Origin: Physcomitrium patens | Taxonomy: Eukaryota; Streptophyta; Bryopsida; Funariales; Funariaceae | Direction of reading: 5' to 3' | Assembly (NCBI RefSeq): GCF_000002425.4 | Contig: NC_037260.1 | Span: 8,665,089-8,729,088 of the forward strand | Length of the DNA stretch: 64,000 nucleotides | The notes under the pieces: model-generated | Told to the model about the DNA's origin: nothing | Seen by the model: the letters and a program-made list of their open reading frames with translations, nothing else | Databases searched by the model: none | Shown: positions 11,280 to 21,598 of the stretch, piece after piece | Position numbering within the stretch: position 1 is the first letter of the stretch | Layout of the letters: each line of letters starts with the position of its first letter | Position numbers and translations under genes: made by a program

Positions 11280-12974
11280 CTATTTATCTGATATATCCAA
11301 TTGATCAATTACTACATTATCCGTTATTGGTTCCATCGATTCTGGCTCTAGTGGTATGTCTTCATTCTCTTCCAATATGTCAAGCGACTCCTTTCTCAAC
11401 TGGGCTCAAAGATCTTCATTGTATTCTCCCAATTCACGGACCTGAGCTTCCAGTTTCAAGATTTAGGCATCGTGAAGTTTCAACTAATGTTCTTGCGGAC
11501 TCATCCCTTCTAGGACATCTTCAATCGACACTTGAGATTGGCTCCTCACAGTTAACTCTTCCGTCAATTTTGATACCTCATTTTGTAAAACTTCAATTTC
11601 AGACCTCATTTTTCCCGTTTCACATCTCAATTGGTCATACAATAATGCTTTCTCTATCTCCAATAACTCTGTCTTGTCCACTTCCGCTTGCAACTCGCAT
11701 TTGAACTTCTCCCGTTCCAAATTCCATGACTTCTTATTCTGAATCAATTCGTCCCGTTGTCCTTCCACAATCCGTGAAATCTGTTTATTTTCCTTTGTCC
11801 AAGCCTCATATTGGAGAACCAATTTCCGCTCCAGGACCAACTTGGCTTCTTCAATTTCTTGAATCCTCAGTTCTTACTCCCTAATTTTTTGATTTTGATC
11901 CGATATTCTTTTTTTACTATCCTCCCAATCTCGTTTACTTCTGTCTTCTACATCCAATGCTCGTACCATACAATATATTTGCGAAATGTGCTTCAATACG
12001 GCATTTTTAAGAGATATTCCTTTAGGTAATCGACCTTCTGGAAACGCCAACTGGTTGGTATCTATCAATAATAGGACTTGATTCTCCTCTTCCATCGCAA
12101 CACCACTTGGAACCCGTCCCGCTTCGATAACCGGAACTACTCCTTGAACCACTGTACGACTTGATTCTCCGATTTCGTGTATTACATCCGTTGCATTGTG
12201 ATTCTGTGCCAACAAATTTTGTTCTCTCTACAAAGGTGCTGACACTGATATAAGGTTTTCCTCTTCTGACGGTGGTTGACGCAATATGTGCGCGATGATA
12301 GCATACACATAATTTGAACAAAGCAAGGATGTGAACTTCTCCAATTTGAACTTGGCTCCTATCTCCGCATGAATACGAATAGCTACGTAAGTCGCCCAGT
12401 TGAACACCATCCCTTCAAATACCCCTACTGCTGCATACAATAATCATTTTGACACATATGTGGGGTGTTGATACAATCCTAACCACCTCAGCACGAACCG
12501 CAACCATTCCACATATTCTGGTGTAATCGCCTCCTGAGTCCGCCATCCTTACCTCCTTTCAAAGGATGACATTCTTCCCTTGAAATATCTACCTGGACTG
12601 AAATCGCTTCACTCATCAGTCCCTACTGCCATGTCTCCAATGGGAAGAAACAACACCTTTTCCAGGATTGTTTCATCAATCCCAATAATTCGCCCTTGAA
12701 CGACACTCGATCCATCCTCAGGGTCATAATTCTCAATGTATTCCTCCACTAATGATACATTGATTGATGGTAAACGCTCTGAATGGTGCAAAAATTGGAA
12801 CAGCTTCGTAGTCCGAAAATCCCTTATTTTTCTCTGCGTCCAACAGATTTCTAACTTCATCGGCTCCATATTGGTAACGATTATCACAGCTGATGGTTTT
12901 GCTGTGCATTTAGCTCTCACATTCCGGCCACTTTCATATCTCTCTACAGCTCTCTTGGTACTTTCAATCGCCAT
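11280..12974 (-). pseudogene. Accessory ORF downstream of integrase: possible plant-transposon-protein-like domain plus coiled coil
   Basis: One reading frame of about 564 codons runs from an ATG at 12974 to a TAG at 11280, with a handful of in-frame stops that each fit a single C-to-T change (for example three TAG/TAA/TGA between 11405 and 11486, others near 12610, 12556, 12447 and 12228). Codons 1-120 include a stretch (LPSINVSLVEEYIENYDPED, then VQGRIIGIDETILEKVLFLP) that reads like the putative plant transposon protein domain of Athila-type elements; this is recognition by eye only. The middle has a mildly hydrophobic stretch (VGVFEGMVFNWATYVAIRI). The last 200 or so codons are a charged heptad-rich coiled coil (LQAEVDKTELLEIEKALLYD region). 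There is no clear signal peptide or membrane anchor, so an envelope role is not supported even though it occupies the env position. Confidence 0.7.
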
Positions 12975-13035
12975 GACTCAAACGCTTACAGGTCCTAACT
13001 GTCAATGCGACTCTCATGTATGCCCGAAACACTAA

Positions 13036-13295
13036 AATGAAACACAAATAAGCAACAACAGAATATAACACCAGAGAATAACCCTTAATAAGAGCCCCAC
13101 TCCTATTCTATTACCTAGTGATGAGAACGACAACATGGTACTCATAGTGTCCATTTCTCACTTCCTTCGCATCTGACACAATAGTGATTACTAAATATCC
13201 TTGCAGCCGCTTCTACGCCTTATACCATAATTAGATCCCTCCTGAGTCCATTCGAGGTCCCCTCCCCTCAAATGAAATAAGACCCGTCCCGAGTT
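13036..13295. other. Spacer between integrase and the accessory ORF
   Basis: Non-coding stretch inside the element with no open frame of note. It may hold a splice acceptor or internal promoter for the accessory ORF, but I cannot point to one. Confidence 0.4.
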
Positions 13296-14627
13296 TTAGG
13301 TATTATGTAACCATAAACGATTCCCATTAATACGGATACTGAAACGATGGCCCGTGAAATCCTCCAATTGAACAGACCCATTGGAAAATCCTTCAATTAC
13401 GCGATATGGCCCATGCCAGCGAACTTGAAATTTTTCCGAAAAATGATTAAATCGGCTATCATACAGCAATACCAAATTATTGGGCATAAAACACTTCGGT
13501 CGCAGTTTACTATCATAGTAACTCTTCCTCCGTTTTTGAATGGCTTCCATGTGGAATAGAGCGACAGCCCGTATTTCATCCAATTCCTTCAATTTCATCA
13601 ACCGAGAGTGTAATGACTTGGTGTCACTGAGGCATTCGTCTAAGGCAATACATAAACTGGGAACCTCCAATTCGATAGGTAAAATTGCCTCTTGATCGTA
13701 AACTAATTGGAACGGAGTAGAGTGGGTAGTTACTTTATAGGCGGTACGATAAGTCCACAAAGCTGCAAAGAGTTTGGTCTCCCAATCAGTACCGGTCCCT
13801 AAAATTGTCTTAGTCAAGACTTTGCACAAAATACCGTTGGTCTTTTTCGTTTGCCCATTGGCACGAGGATGATAGGGAGTGGTCTTACGATGCTTGATCT
13901 CATATGTGGTCGTCAAGGCAGCGATGGTAGCATTGATGAAATAGGTGCCTCGATCGCTGACCAATTCCTTGGAACACCCAAAGCGAGTGATAATATTCTC
14001 ATACAGAAAAGTTGCCACCATACTGGCATTATCGGTGCGAGTAGCAATCACCTCTGCCCATTTGGTGACATAATCTGTGGTGACTAAGATATACCGCTTT
14101 TGACTAGGTTTTGACATAGGTGCAATGGGACCAACAAAATCAATACCCCATTTTTCAAACGGGACGTAGGCCAAGATTCGGACTAACGACATGGCGAAAG
14201 TACCTATAGGTCGACCAATTCGTTGACAAGGATCACAACGGCAAATGAACTGGTGGGCATCAGAAAACATTGTGGGCCACCAATATCCAGCCATTAAAGC
14301 CTTGCAAGCAGTGTTGTCTCCCGCGAAATGACCACCACAACTATCCAAATGACAACCGGTAAGTATCGACTGTACTTCACTGGGAAAGATACAGCGCCGT
14401 AAAAGACCATCTCGGCCTTGTTTATACAAAGCATCACGAATCATCGTGTATGGGGCACTCTTCAGAATAAGGCGCTTCTTAAGCTTGTCCGTGAAAGTCG
14501 GCGGAAAAGTATGGAAGGTCAGAAATTGAATAATTTCGCTATACTCGGGGGATATCACATCCACCACAAATAATGCGGCGTCGAGAAGATCATCGGGAAT
14601 AGGCTCGTTGCCGAGAATATTAGACAA
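13296..14627 (-). pseudogene. Integrase region of the gypsy pol polyprotein
   Basis: 443 codons in frame with the RT part, separated from it by one TGA (14628-14630) that looks like a mutated Arg codon. The N-terminal HHCC zinc-binding domain is visible (CHLDSCGGHFAGD, then CRCDPCQ, near residues 90-140). The catalytic core has the first Asp (WGIDFVGP) and second Asp (LVSDRGTYF), but the third acidic residue, expected in the block NGQTKKTNGIL, is Lys. That should abolish strand transfer. The C-terminal part (VRWHGPYRVIEGFSNGSVQL) is a normal GPY/F-type integrase tail and no chromodomain follows. Confidence 0.92.
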
Positions 14628-15968
14628 TCAGTATAAATGATCCGTGTTCGCATGTTGCTTCTCAGGTCTGACAACCACCGTAAAATTGAACTCCTGGAGG
14701 AGTAAGACCCAGCGAGCAATGCGCCCACTCAATTGAGGCTTATTAATCAGATATTTGAGAGCATCATGATCCACATAAAATACAAACGGATATCGAAGCA
14801 AATAGTGCCGAAATTTTTGAACCGAGGCTATCATACCCAACGCCTCTCGTTCAGTAGTAGTATAGTTGCGGTCAGCAGCCATCAATTGTCGACTGGCATA
14901 ATATATGGAATGATCTAATCCCTTATCATCCTTCTGGCTTAACATCGAGCTAATAGCAGCATTGGATGCATCAACATACACATGAAATGGCTTTGTCCAA
15001 CAAGAAGCCACCAATATTGGTGCAGAGACCAATTTTGATTTTAAGACCTCGAAGGCTACGGTACACTCCTTGGTCCAGAGGGGACTAGTACCATCGGACG
15101 GAGGTTTCTTCAGTAAGTTCGTTAAAGATTGACAAATAATCGCAAACAAACTTATAAATCGTCGATAATAACTGATATGACCAACGAACCTTCGAATACC
15201 GGAGACTGTCTCCGGTCTGGACAAGTTCATGATATGCTGCACTTTGTCAGGATCCGTAGCAATACCATGACTGGAAACAATATGGCCCAATAATTTTCCG
15301 GACGGAACACCAAATTGGCACTTCTCCGAATTCAACGATATCCCAAATTTAGCACACTGAGCCAAACATTTGCCTAAACAATGAAGATGATCTTGTTTGG
15401 TACTGAATGTACAAAAGTCATCTAAAAAGATCTCCATAAACATCCAGAGATAGTCTTGAAAAGCCTGAGTCATCACGCATTGGAACGTGGCTAGGACGTT
15501 ACATAACCCAAAAGGCATCACGCGATAAGCAAATGTGCCCCAATCCGTAGTAAAGGTTGTCTTGAGCTGGTCTTCTTTTGAAATTTAAACTTGATTATAC
15601 CCGGAGAAACCATCGAGAAATGAATAGCATTCGTGACCGGCGATGGCATCCAATATACTATCTATGAATGATAACGGAAAGTAATCTTTCTTGGTGGCTG
15701 CATTAAGTTTCCAGAAATCTTGATAAATTTGGATTTTTCCGTTCTTTTTTGGCACCATCACAATTGGAGAAATCCACTCACTATTCGGTACTGGGTAAAT
15801 GAAATCCACCGCAAGAAGCTTGTCCAATTCTTCCTTCACCATAAGGAAATATTTAGGATTAAGGCGATGTTGCCTTTTGGTGTACCGATTTAGCGTTTTC
15901 TTCCAATATGATACGATGTTCACAGACATCAGCGGGGATACCTTGTAGATCATCATAAGTCCAAGCAA
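14628..15968 (-). pseudogene. Reverse transcriptase and RNase H region of gypsy pol
   Basis: One frame broken by a single TAA at 15585-15587 (a Gln-to-stop type change). The RT fingers (VVMVPKKNG-like, here IVMVPKKNGKIQIYQDF), the MPFGLCN block and the active site FLDDF are present in order, followed by LLGHIVS and the connection domain. RNase H follows with a DAS block, TTTEREAL and DHDALKYL. FxDDF in place of YxDD is common in non-chromovirus plant gypsy elements. The frame is offset from the protease ORF by a frameshift near 15880-15900. Confidence 0.93.
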
Positions 15969-16845
15969 AAGCTGATTTATGATGTAAAAAAAAGTCTTTC
16001 CAACAGGTCAACTCTTGTTCCTTAATACCTTCGTAGACTTTAATTAGCCGAGGTTCGGCCGTGGTTGCTAAGTTAATAGTTTGACATACAGGTTCAGCAA
16101 CAATACTCTGTTTCAATTCCCGCAGTGATTTAAAGTTACTCGGTATGTCTGACATATGCAAAGTAACGAATCCCGTCTCGAGGGCACTAACATGGTGTAC
16201 ATCGTGCGGAGGTTTCCAGTCAATATTAATATAAGCAGAGTTTTCCGAATCCTTCGGGTATATCAAGTACTCCCCCGGACCTCCACATTGGTACACCACC
16301 TCAGGGTGCTGTGCTGCCTCCACATTGGCCTCCATACTCGATACTTTTGTGTCATCCTCGGAGCTAAGCTCTTCGTCCGATGTCAATTCAGATACTGGCA
16401 ACTGAGACTCCCCGTGATAGCGTATTGGGTACATTTGTAACACCATTTTATCTACGCCCTTACCAATAGTCAAAGTACCCCGATCCCAATCGTTCTTGGC
16501 CTTTGCTTGATACAGCCAAGGTTGTCCCAATAAAATAGGATACGATAAAGTTGAACGTTGTAAGCAAAAGACAATGTAGTCAATTTCATATGCAATACCT
16601 ACAATTATAGTTTGAACACTCTGTAAAATATCCATTGGCTTAACTCGGCTATGATCTGCCATCCGTAATACCAATATCGTGGGGACTAATTGTTCGAGAT
16701 CTAAAGCATTTATTGTATCTGCGTTCATTAAATTGATGCTGAAACCTCCATCTACCTGGACGCCAGAGATCAGAACACCATCAATCGAAACATCAATGGT
16801 TGGTGCACCTGGATTAAGGTTCAAACTAACTTCACACACTTCCAT
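15859..16845 (-). pseudogene. Aspartic protease region of gypsy polyprotein
   Basis: The active-site block is VQVDGGFSINLM at about residues 30-41, the DGG variant of the retroviral DS/TG motif seen in many plant gypsy elements. It is followed by LRMADHS and LSYPILLGQPWL, the flap and hydrophobic core blocks. The ORF runs on into the linker before RT (PADVCEHRIILEE) and then goes out of frame, so RT lies in another frame after 15880-15900. It lies in the same frame as the upstream gag zinc-knuckle part. Confidence 0.9.
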
Positions 16846-17046
16846 ATTACGATGCTAATATCTTGTTAGGAATGAATTCAAGGTGGAACGACACTCTAGT
16901 GTGACGGTTAGAAGTTGCTTCATAGAAATTGAAGGCCGAATAGCATCCAAATCCTTTAAAATGTCGTAGGGTTCCATATTTAGGATAATTCCCAATGCTT
17001 TCTTCCGTTTCATGGGTTTGAATTTAACTCAGTGAGATAAATTATT

Positions 17047-18369
17047 CTACCGCCCTGGACTTGGAATTGGAACAGCAGCTTGAGCTTCCTTGATACTACC
17101 TTTCCCAAGGAGATCTTTCAACAGGTATGAGGCTTCTTGGAACTGCGGTGGGAACAGATCGGCTCGAGACGGAACTGAAGACTCCGTAATTGGGGCCTCA
17201 TTGGGCTTCGCAACCAAATGAGGGCTCAAGTCTTTTCCAGTGTCAGGACCTGAATGGGATGGATCCGTAATTGGGTGTGATTGGCCCTTCGCTTTAGGAT
17301 CTTCCAAATGTTTAATTGGGCCTTTCTCTTTTTGCTGAGTCCTAGTAAGAACGGTATGGATACATTCCACCCGATTTACTGGAGAGTCTTGAGGACCTCG
17401 ATTTATCCCCTTCATTTTTCCTAGACTCTGGATCTGCTGATCTCGATTATTGAAATTGAATGGAGCATTACATTGCTGATACGTATGCCCTGACTGCTTA
17501 CAATTCCCACAAACTGGCGCATAATTGTCACTGGCTCTTGGATTGGGACATTCATTGGCATAATGACCAATCTGTTTACAATGGAAACAACGCAATGGCC
17601 TTTTTGCACCCCCACCGGGCATATTGGGTGTCTCCACCGGTATATACATACTAGGTTTGTTCCATGTAGGTTGAAAAAATGATCCTGGTTGTCCCGGTTG
17701 TACTTGGTTCAATGGCATCGATGGAGCATATGGCTGATATCCATGCTGCTCCTTACCATAGTTCTGAGGATTTGATACAAACCCCTGATTATAAGTGGAA
17801 TTTTGAAAATGATTGACTGCTCGATTTTATCGATTAGATCGATTTCCATGCCATCCAAACATATTTCCTGTTTGAACTTGATTGACATCCCATGGAGTTG
17901 GTGGAATCATGGTCGGATTACTGAATTGTTGTTGTCTTTGCAAATTCCAACAATTAGCGGTTAAGTGCTTGCCTCCACAAAATGTACATTTACCCAACAC
18001 TTGTGAAGGTGACGGGCATTCCGTTACCAAATCACCGTGGCCCTCACAATTACTGCACCATACATTGGTCCTAGTATTGGTTGGCTTTTGCCTCTTCTCC
18101 ATATCTTTGGCCATATTAACGGCCATTTCCTCCATTTTCTTTGTCAAGTTCAATAACAAGGCTTCATTGGAATCTTTTGAAGCTGGTATTATTTGTTTTT
18201 TTGCTAAAGTTGACTCTTGTATTTGATATGGAAAATATGGAGCATATGCTGTTATGACTTGCGGTGGTAAAGCTTGCAATGGGGTAACATTAACTCGCCC
18301 CTGAGTATTGACACTTGAATGGGCCACTGTTTCGATCATCTGTGGATAACTACCCACTAATCCGTTCAA
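17047..18369 (-). pseudogene. Gag C-terminal part with up to four CCHC zinc knuckles
   Basis: Two open stretches (17827-18369 and 17047-17718) in one frame separated by an in-frame stop. In order they contain CSNCEGHGDLVTEC (His position replaced by Asp), CTFCGGKHLTANC (shortened spacing), then two classical knuckles CFHCKQIGHYANEC and CGNCKQSGHTYQQC. Zinc knuckles of gag bind genomic RNA in the virus-like particle. The intervening sequence is Pro/Gln/Asn rich. Four knuckles in one gag is more than the one or two usual in plant gypsy elements. Confidence 0.85.
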
Positions 18370-18500
18370 AGCCGGATATTGATAATTGCTTTAAACTAGT
18401 ATCATCGTGGCACTCACAATTAAAAACTGATCATAATGGCATTCCTCCCAAACCTTGGCTCTATCAAGGGATGCAGATACCGTAACTGGTTGAGCTTCTT

Positions 18501-19418
18501 TTACAACATTTTTAGCTCTGGTGGATGCAAACTATTTATTAATATAGATAATATAAATGCCTCTGGCATTTGGTGGTTCTGCCACTTACTAAGTATATCA
18601 GCCACTCGGCCATAGTACGATTCCACCGCCTCTTCTAGGATCATTTTGCTGTTCATTAACCTTCCTCGAAGACGGTCTTCAAAACCAATTGGTCGAAAAT
18701 GGGTCAAAAATGCATTCTTCAATGCTTCCTAGTTCGAAAATTGACCAACTGGTTGACGGTTATACCATTCAAACGTCGTATCCTTTAAGGTTGCTGGCAA
18801 CCATCGTAACCAAATATCCTTGGTTCTCCTATTATTGGCGACACATGCTGTCAAAAACTGCGACAAATGTTGATCTGGATCCGCACCCAAAAAGCCCCTA
18901 AAGGTAGGTAATGGAGCCACGCTAGTTGTGCGATCACTCACAGTACCCATTTTTACTGCTATAGGAACCGCTGGACCTCCCATCGTCATTGAATTTGACA
19001 ACGTGACACTTAATCGTTTGTTAATATAATCTGCGTCTCTCCCAAATATATTTTCTGAACTTTCTACCCTGCTCAATTTACTATTATTATCCTTGAATAA
19101 GTTTATTGGTTGAATAGGAGGTGAGAATGACGGATTTTGAAACACACTGAATTGGCCCTTATTGACCAATAATTTATGCCACTCTATGGAACCAGTTTTG
19201 ACGAAATCGGCAGTTTCCGCTATTGGAAACGTACCCAATGGAGTACCCAACTCTTTTGTGATTCCCCCACTCTCAGTTAATGGTCTCAGAAGAAACCCTG
19301 GCCTATTGACCAAATTTTCCGCAAGTGCTCTTGGCAATTTCTCTAACGGTATATACTTCTGAAATATTAGATGTCGATTAGCTTCTGGGTATGCTCGAAT
19401 ATGATGACAGACATGCAA
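18501..19418 (-). pseudogene. Gag capsid region of the gypsy element
   Basis: Two open stretches in one frame (18729-19418 and 18501-18722) interrupted by one stop at 18729-18731. The C-terminal half matches the retrotransposon gag capsid pattern: FRGFLGADPDQHLSQFLTAC, then WLPATLKDTTFEWYNRQP, then LKNAFLTHFRP and LRGRLMN with a spaced Q/W-rich end. The N-terminal part (residues 1-130) is unlike gag families I know. The start at 19418 is the first ATG of the frame; the true start may lie slightly upstream. Confidence 0.85.
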
Positions 19419-19656
19419 CTATGGCTTAATCCAGCTTTGTCTATGATTCCTTTTTAACTTTTTTTGTTGCTCGTTTCGCAACAAATTTCTTGCTTGCGAT
19501 CTCTCTATTCTTTCTCTTGACTGCCGTATTTTCTTTACTGTTAAGTTCTCATTCTTAATAACCATACTCTTTCATTATATTCTTCTGCGACTGCTACCTA
19601 TTTCCCATCTACTTCAACCGACAGTTAATACCTAACACTCCATGCTATTATCAATT

Positions 19657-19674
19657 TCCCCGACAGCGGCGCCA
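19657..19674 (-). other. Primer-binding site, tRNA-Asp type
   Basis: Minus-strand TGGCGCCGCTGTCGGGGA lies three bases inside the 5' LTR. It matches 16 of 18 positions of the complement of the plant tRNA-Asp 3' end (TGGCGCCGTTGCCGGGGA), known for Athila/Tat-type elements. Both mismatches are transitions. Confidence 0.88.
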
Positions 19675-19677
19675 AAA

Positions 19678-20376
19678 TGTGATTGTCTTTTTACTTACTC
19701 TAACTAATCTAATCAGAGTAAACCTGTATAGGAGAATTCGAATACAGGGAAAGAATACCGCATGAGCTTACACATTAGGGTCACACAATTAACTGTATTC
19801 CGCACAACTTAAAACACTCAGGAAACACTACAATGCTTTCCACTTCCTAATAATATTCCACCATCACTGATAACAATAACATGTAATCTCGCACTATCCT
19901 AAATGACAAGGCATAATCATACTATAATCCAAACTCTGGAGTTCTTCACCATTAACTGCCTTCACATTATAGTGTTTCACACAAACACAGACTCATTCTC
20001 TCTGCTGAACTACAATCAGATTTCAGCATTCAATCTTTCTTCTTCCCATTTAATAACAATCATACTTCCATTCCATAATTCACTTTCACAATATTCAGAA
20101 ATTTTTAATCTTCTTATTCAAAAAAAATAACAAACAAAAGATAAGAGGTAGCACCAAGCTTACCCCGACTCACACTATCACAGTCTGGCCCTTACTTCCT
20201 CTCTCCCATCCTCCTTATGCTACCACGAGATACCAACTGCTACACCTCTAATGAAAATTGCTTTTCCTAACTATTCATCTATTTTACCTACTGAACTATC
20301 TTTTCAACAGTCATCTATCCCTGTTTACACTATAAACTAAGTATCTACAATTCAGCAAATGACTACTTATTCTACA
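19678..20376 (-). repeat. 5' LTR of the 9.87-kb element
   Basis: 699 bp, TGT...ACA, direct repeat of 10503-11201. Adjacent to the PBS on the inside and to the CAATC target copy on the outside, which fixes the element as minus-strand oriented. Confidence 0.95.
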
Positions 20377-20381
20377 CAATC
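20377..20381. repeat. Target-site duplication, right copy (CAATC)
   Basis: Perfect match to 10498-10502. Confidence 0.93.
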
Positions 20382-20930
20382 CTTCGTCCCTTTGTTTCAA
20401 TATCATCTGTGCACTTCTCAAGCTATTGGAGTCTATGCTGAATAAAGCAACGTGCTAGCAATCAGCCTAGGATCAGCATTGGCTCGTAAGCCCCCTCCAA
20501 GGTACTTTTGCTCTTTGTTCTCCTCGTGCTGCAGATTGGTTCCCAAGCTCAGATCCAAGAAGAAGAGTGCTTGCTGAGCAGGTCCTAAGGTAAGCAGACC
20601 GTAGCCTCAGTGCAAGCGGTGAGGATTCCAACGACGAGGCTTTGATAAGATTTGGAGTGATATAGGGTCCTCAGATTATTGCATAGCTAGGGAGATTAAA
20701 TTATTAGAGCAACAAGAACGGAGGTTGGAACTGCAGTGAAGGTTTTTTGTTGGTGGACTGTGGGCTTCGGAGTTGTGTTGTTGAATCCTTCATCACCTTG
20801 TTGGGTTACTCCACATTCGTACTGTGAACTAGGGTTGATCATCTACACACCTTCGAAGTACTTTGACTTGCTGAGAATTTCCAAGGAGGATTAGATCATA
20901 ATCGGTTGAGATCTAGTTGGATGGAATTAT
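20382..20930. other. GC-richer segment, right flank of the insertion
   Basis: Continues the composition of 9000-10502 and was contiguous with it before the retroelement arrived. No ORF of note and no recognised similarity. It runs out into AT-rich GGATGAATT repeats after about 20930. Confidence 0.4.
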
Positions 20931-20939
20931 ATTGGGATT

Positions 20940-21085
20940 TAAAAATTTAGAGTTGGACAAATTATTTTGGATGAATTATTTAGATGAATTTAAATTATGT
21001 TGAATTATTATGGATGAAATATTATTTGTGAATGAATTGTTATTTAAGGATGAATTTTTATTTTTAGATGAATTTTATTGGATGA
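20940..21085. repeat. Degenerate minisatellite, unit about GGATGAATTTTATT
   Basis: Repeated GATGAATT cores every 11-20 bases (for example 20969, 21013, 21049, 21075) with T-rich spacers. A degenerate low-complexity tandem repeat at the edge of the GC-richer segment. Confidence 0.65.
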
Positions 21086-21101
21086 ATTTTGTTAAAATAA
21101 A

Positions 21102-21102
<1 letters not shown>

Positions 21103-21139
<37 letters not shown>
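21103..21139. repeat. (TA)n microsatellite
   Basis: About 18 TA units. Confidence 0.9.
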
Positions 21140-21143
<4 letters not shown>

Positions 21144-21199
21144 TATACATGAATTTTTTGTATGACTTTGTATTACAAGTGCAAATTATAGTGATGGTT

Positions 21200-21598
21200 T
21201 TTATTGATTAAGGGAGTTAATTTAGAGAAGTTAAAGAGTGATCTAATAAAGATTTAAGCAATAGATACAATTTGCAAAATTACATAGTTATTTTACTTGA
21301 TGTGAATTAAAATAGACTTCCAACTAATGGGAGTTTATTTTAGCTTACATCTATAGAATGTTGCTACATAGCTCCTAGGTAGATAGTATAAATAGAGGCA
21401 AGAGTGAGACTTTCTTCACTTTGTTCAATGCTACTTTCATCTTCAGCTTGTTTTAAAGGTCTATAGTCTTGTCTATGAGAATAGTCATTCTAGTTTTAAT
21501 TTTATTTTATCTTAGATTGATTATCCATTCTTTTCTTATCTTACAAAAGTGTATTGATGTTTTGTTTCTTTCTAATTTATGTCCTTAAGAATTTGACA
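21200..21598 (+). repeat. Chromovirus LTR, plus orientation, 5' end eroded
   Basis: Blocks such as GCTACATAGCTCCTAG, TATAAATAGAGGCAAGAGTG and CATTCTAGTTTTAATT correspond to the reverse complement of the LTR at 58384-58924 and to 49945-50411. The 3' end reads TTGACA at 21593-21598, like the CCTTGACA end of the family. The TATAAATAG string is placed where a U3 TATA box would be expected. Confidence 0.75.

Larger units (their letters stand above)
10503..20376 (-). mobile_element. Complete Ty3/gypsy LTR retrotransposon, 9.87 kb, inactivated
   Basis: Bounded by 699-bp direct LTRs starting TGTG and ending TACA, with a perfect CAATC target duplication. Read on the minus strand the order is LTR, PBS (tRNA-Asp type), gag with CCHC knuckles, protease, RT, RNase H, integrase, an extra ORF, PPT, LTR. 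Protease before RT and integrase after RNase H define Ty3/gypsy. The tRNA-Asp PBS, an RT active-site block FLDDF, a VDGG-type protease and no chromodomain point to a non-chromovirus lineage (Tat/Athila-like or a bryophyte counterpart); that lineage call is inference. The two LTRs differ at about 19 positions by my count, so insertion is fairly recent relative to the relics around it. Frameshifts, in-frame stops and a lost integrase Glu make it non-autonomous now. Confidence 0.95.

Noticed and set aside
11280-12974. Retroviral envelope gene.
   Set aside because: Position fits, but there is no signal peptide, cleavage site or membrane anchor; the C-terminus is a coiled coil.
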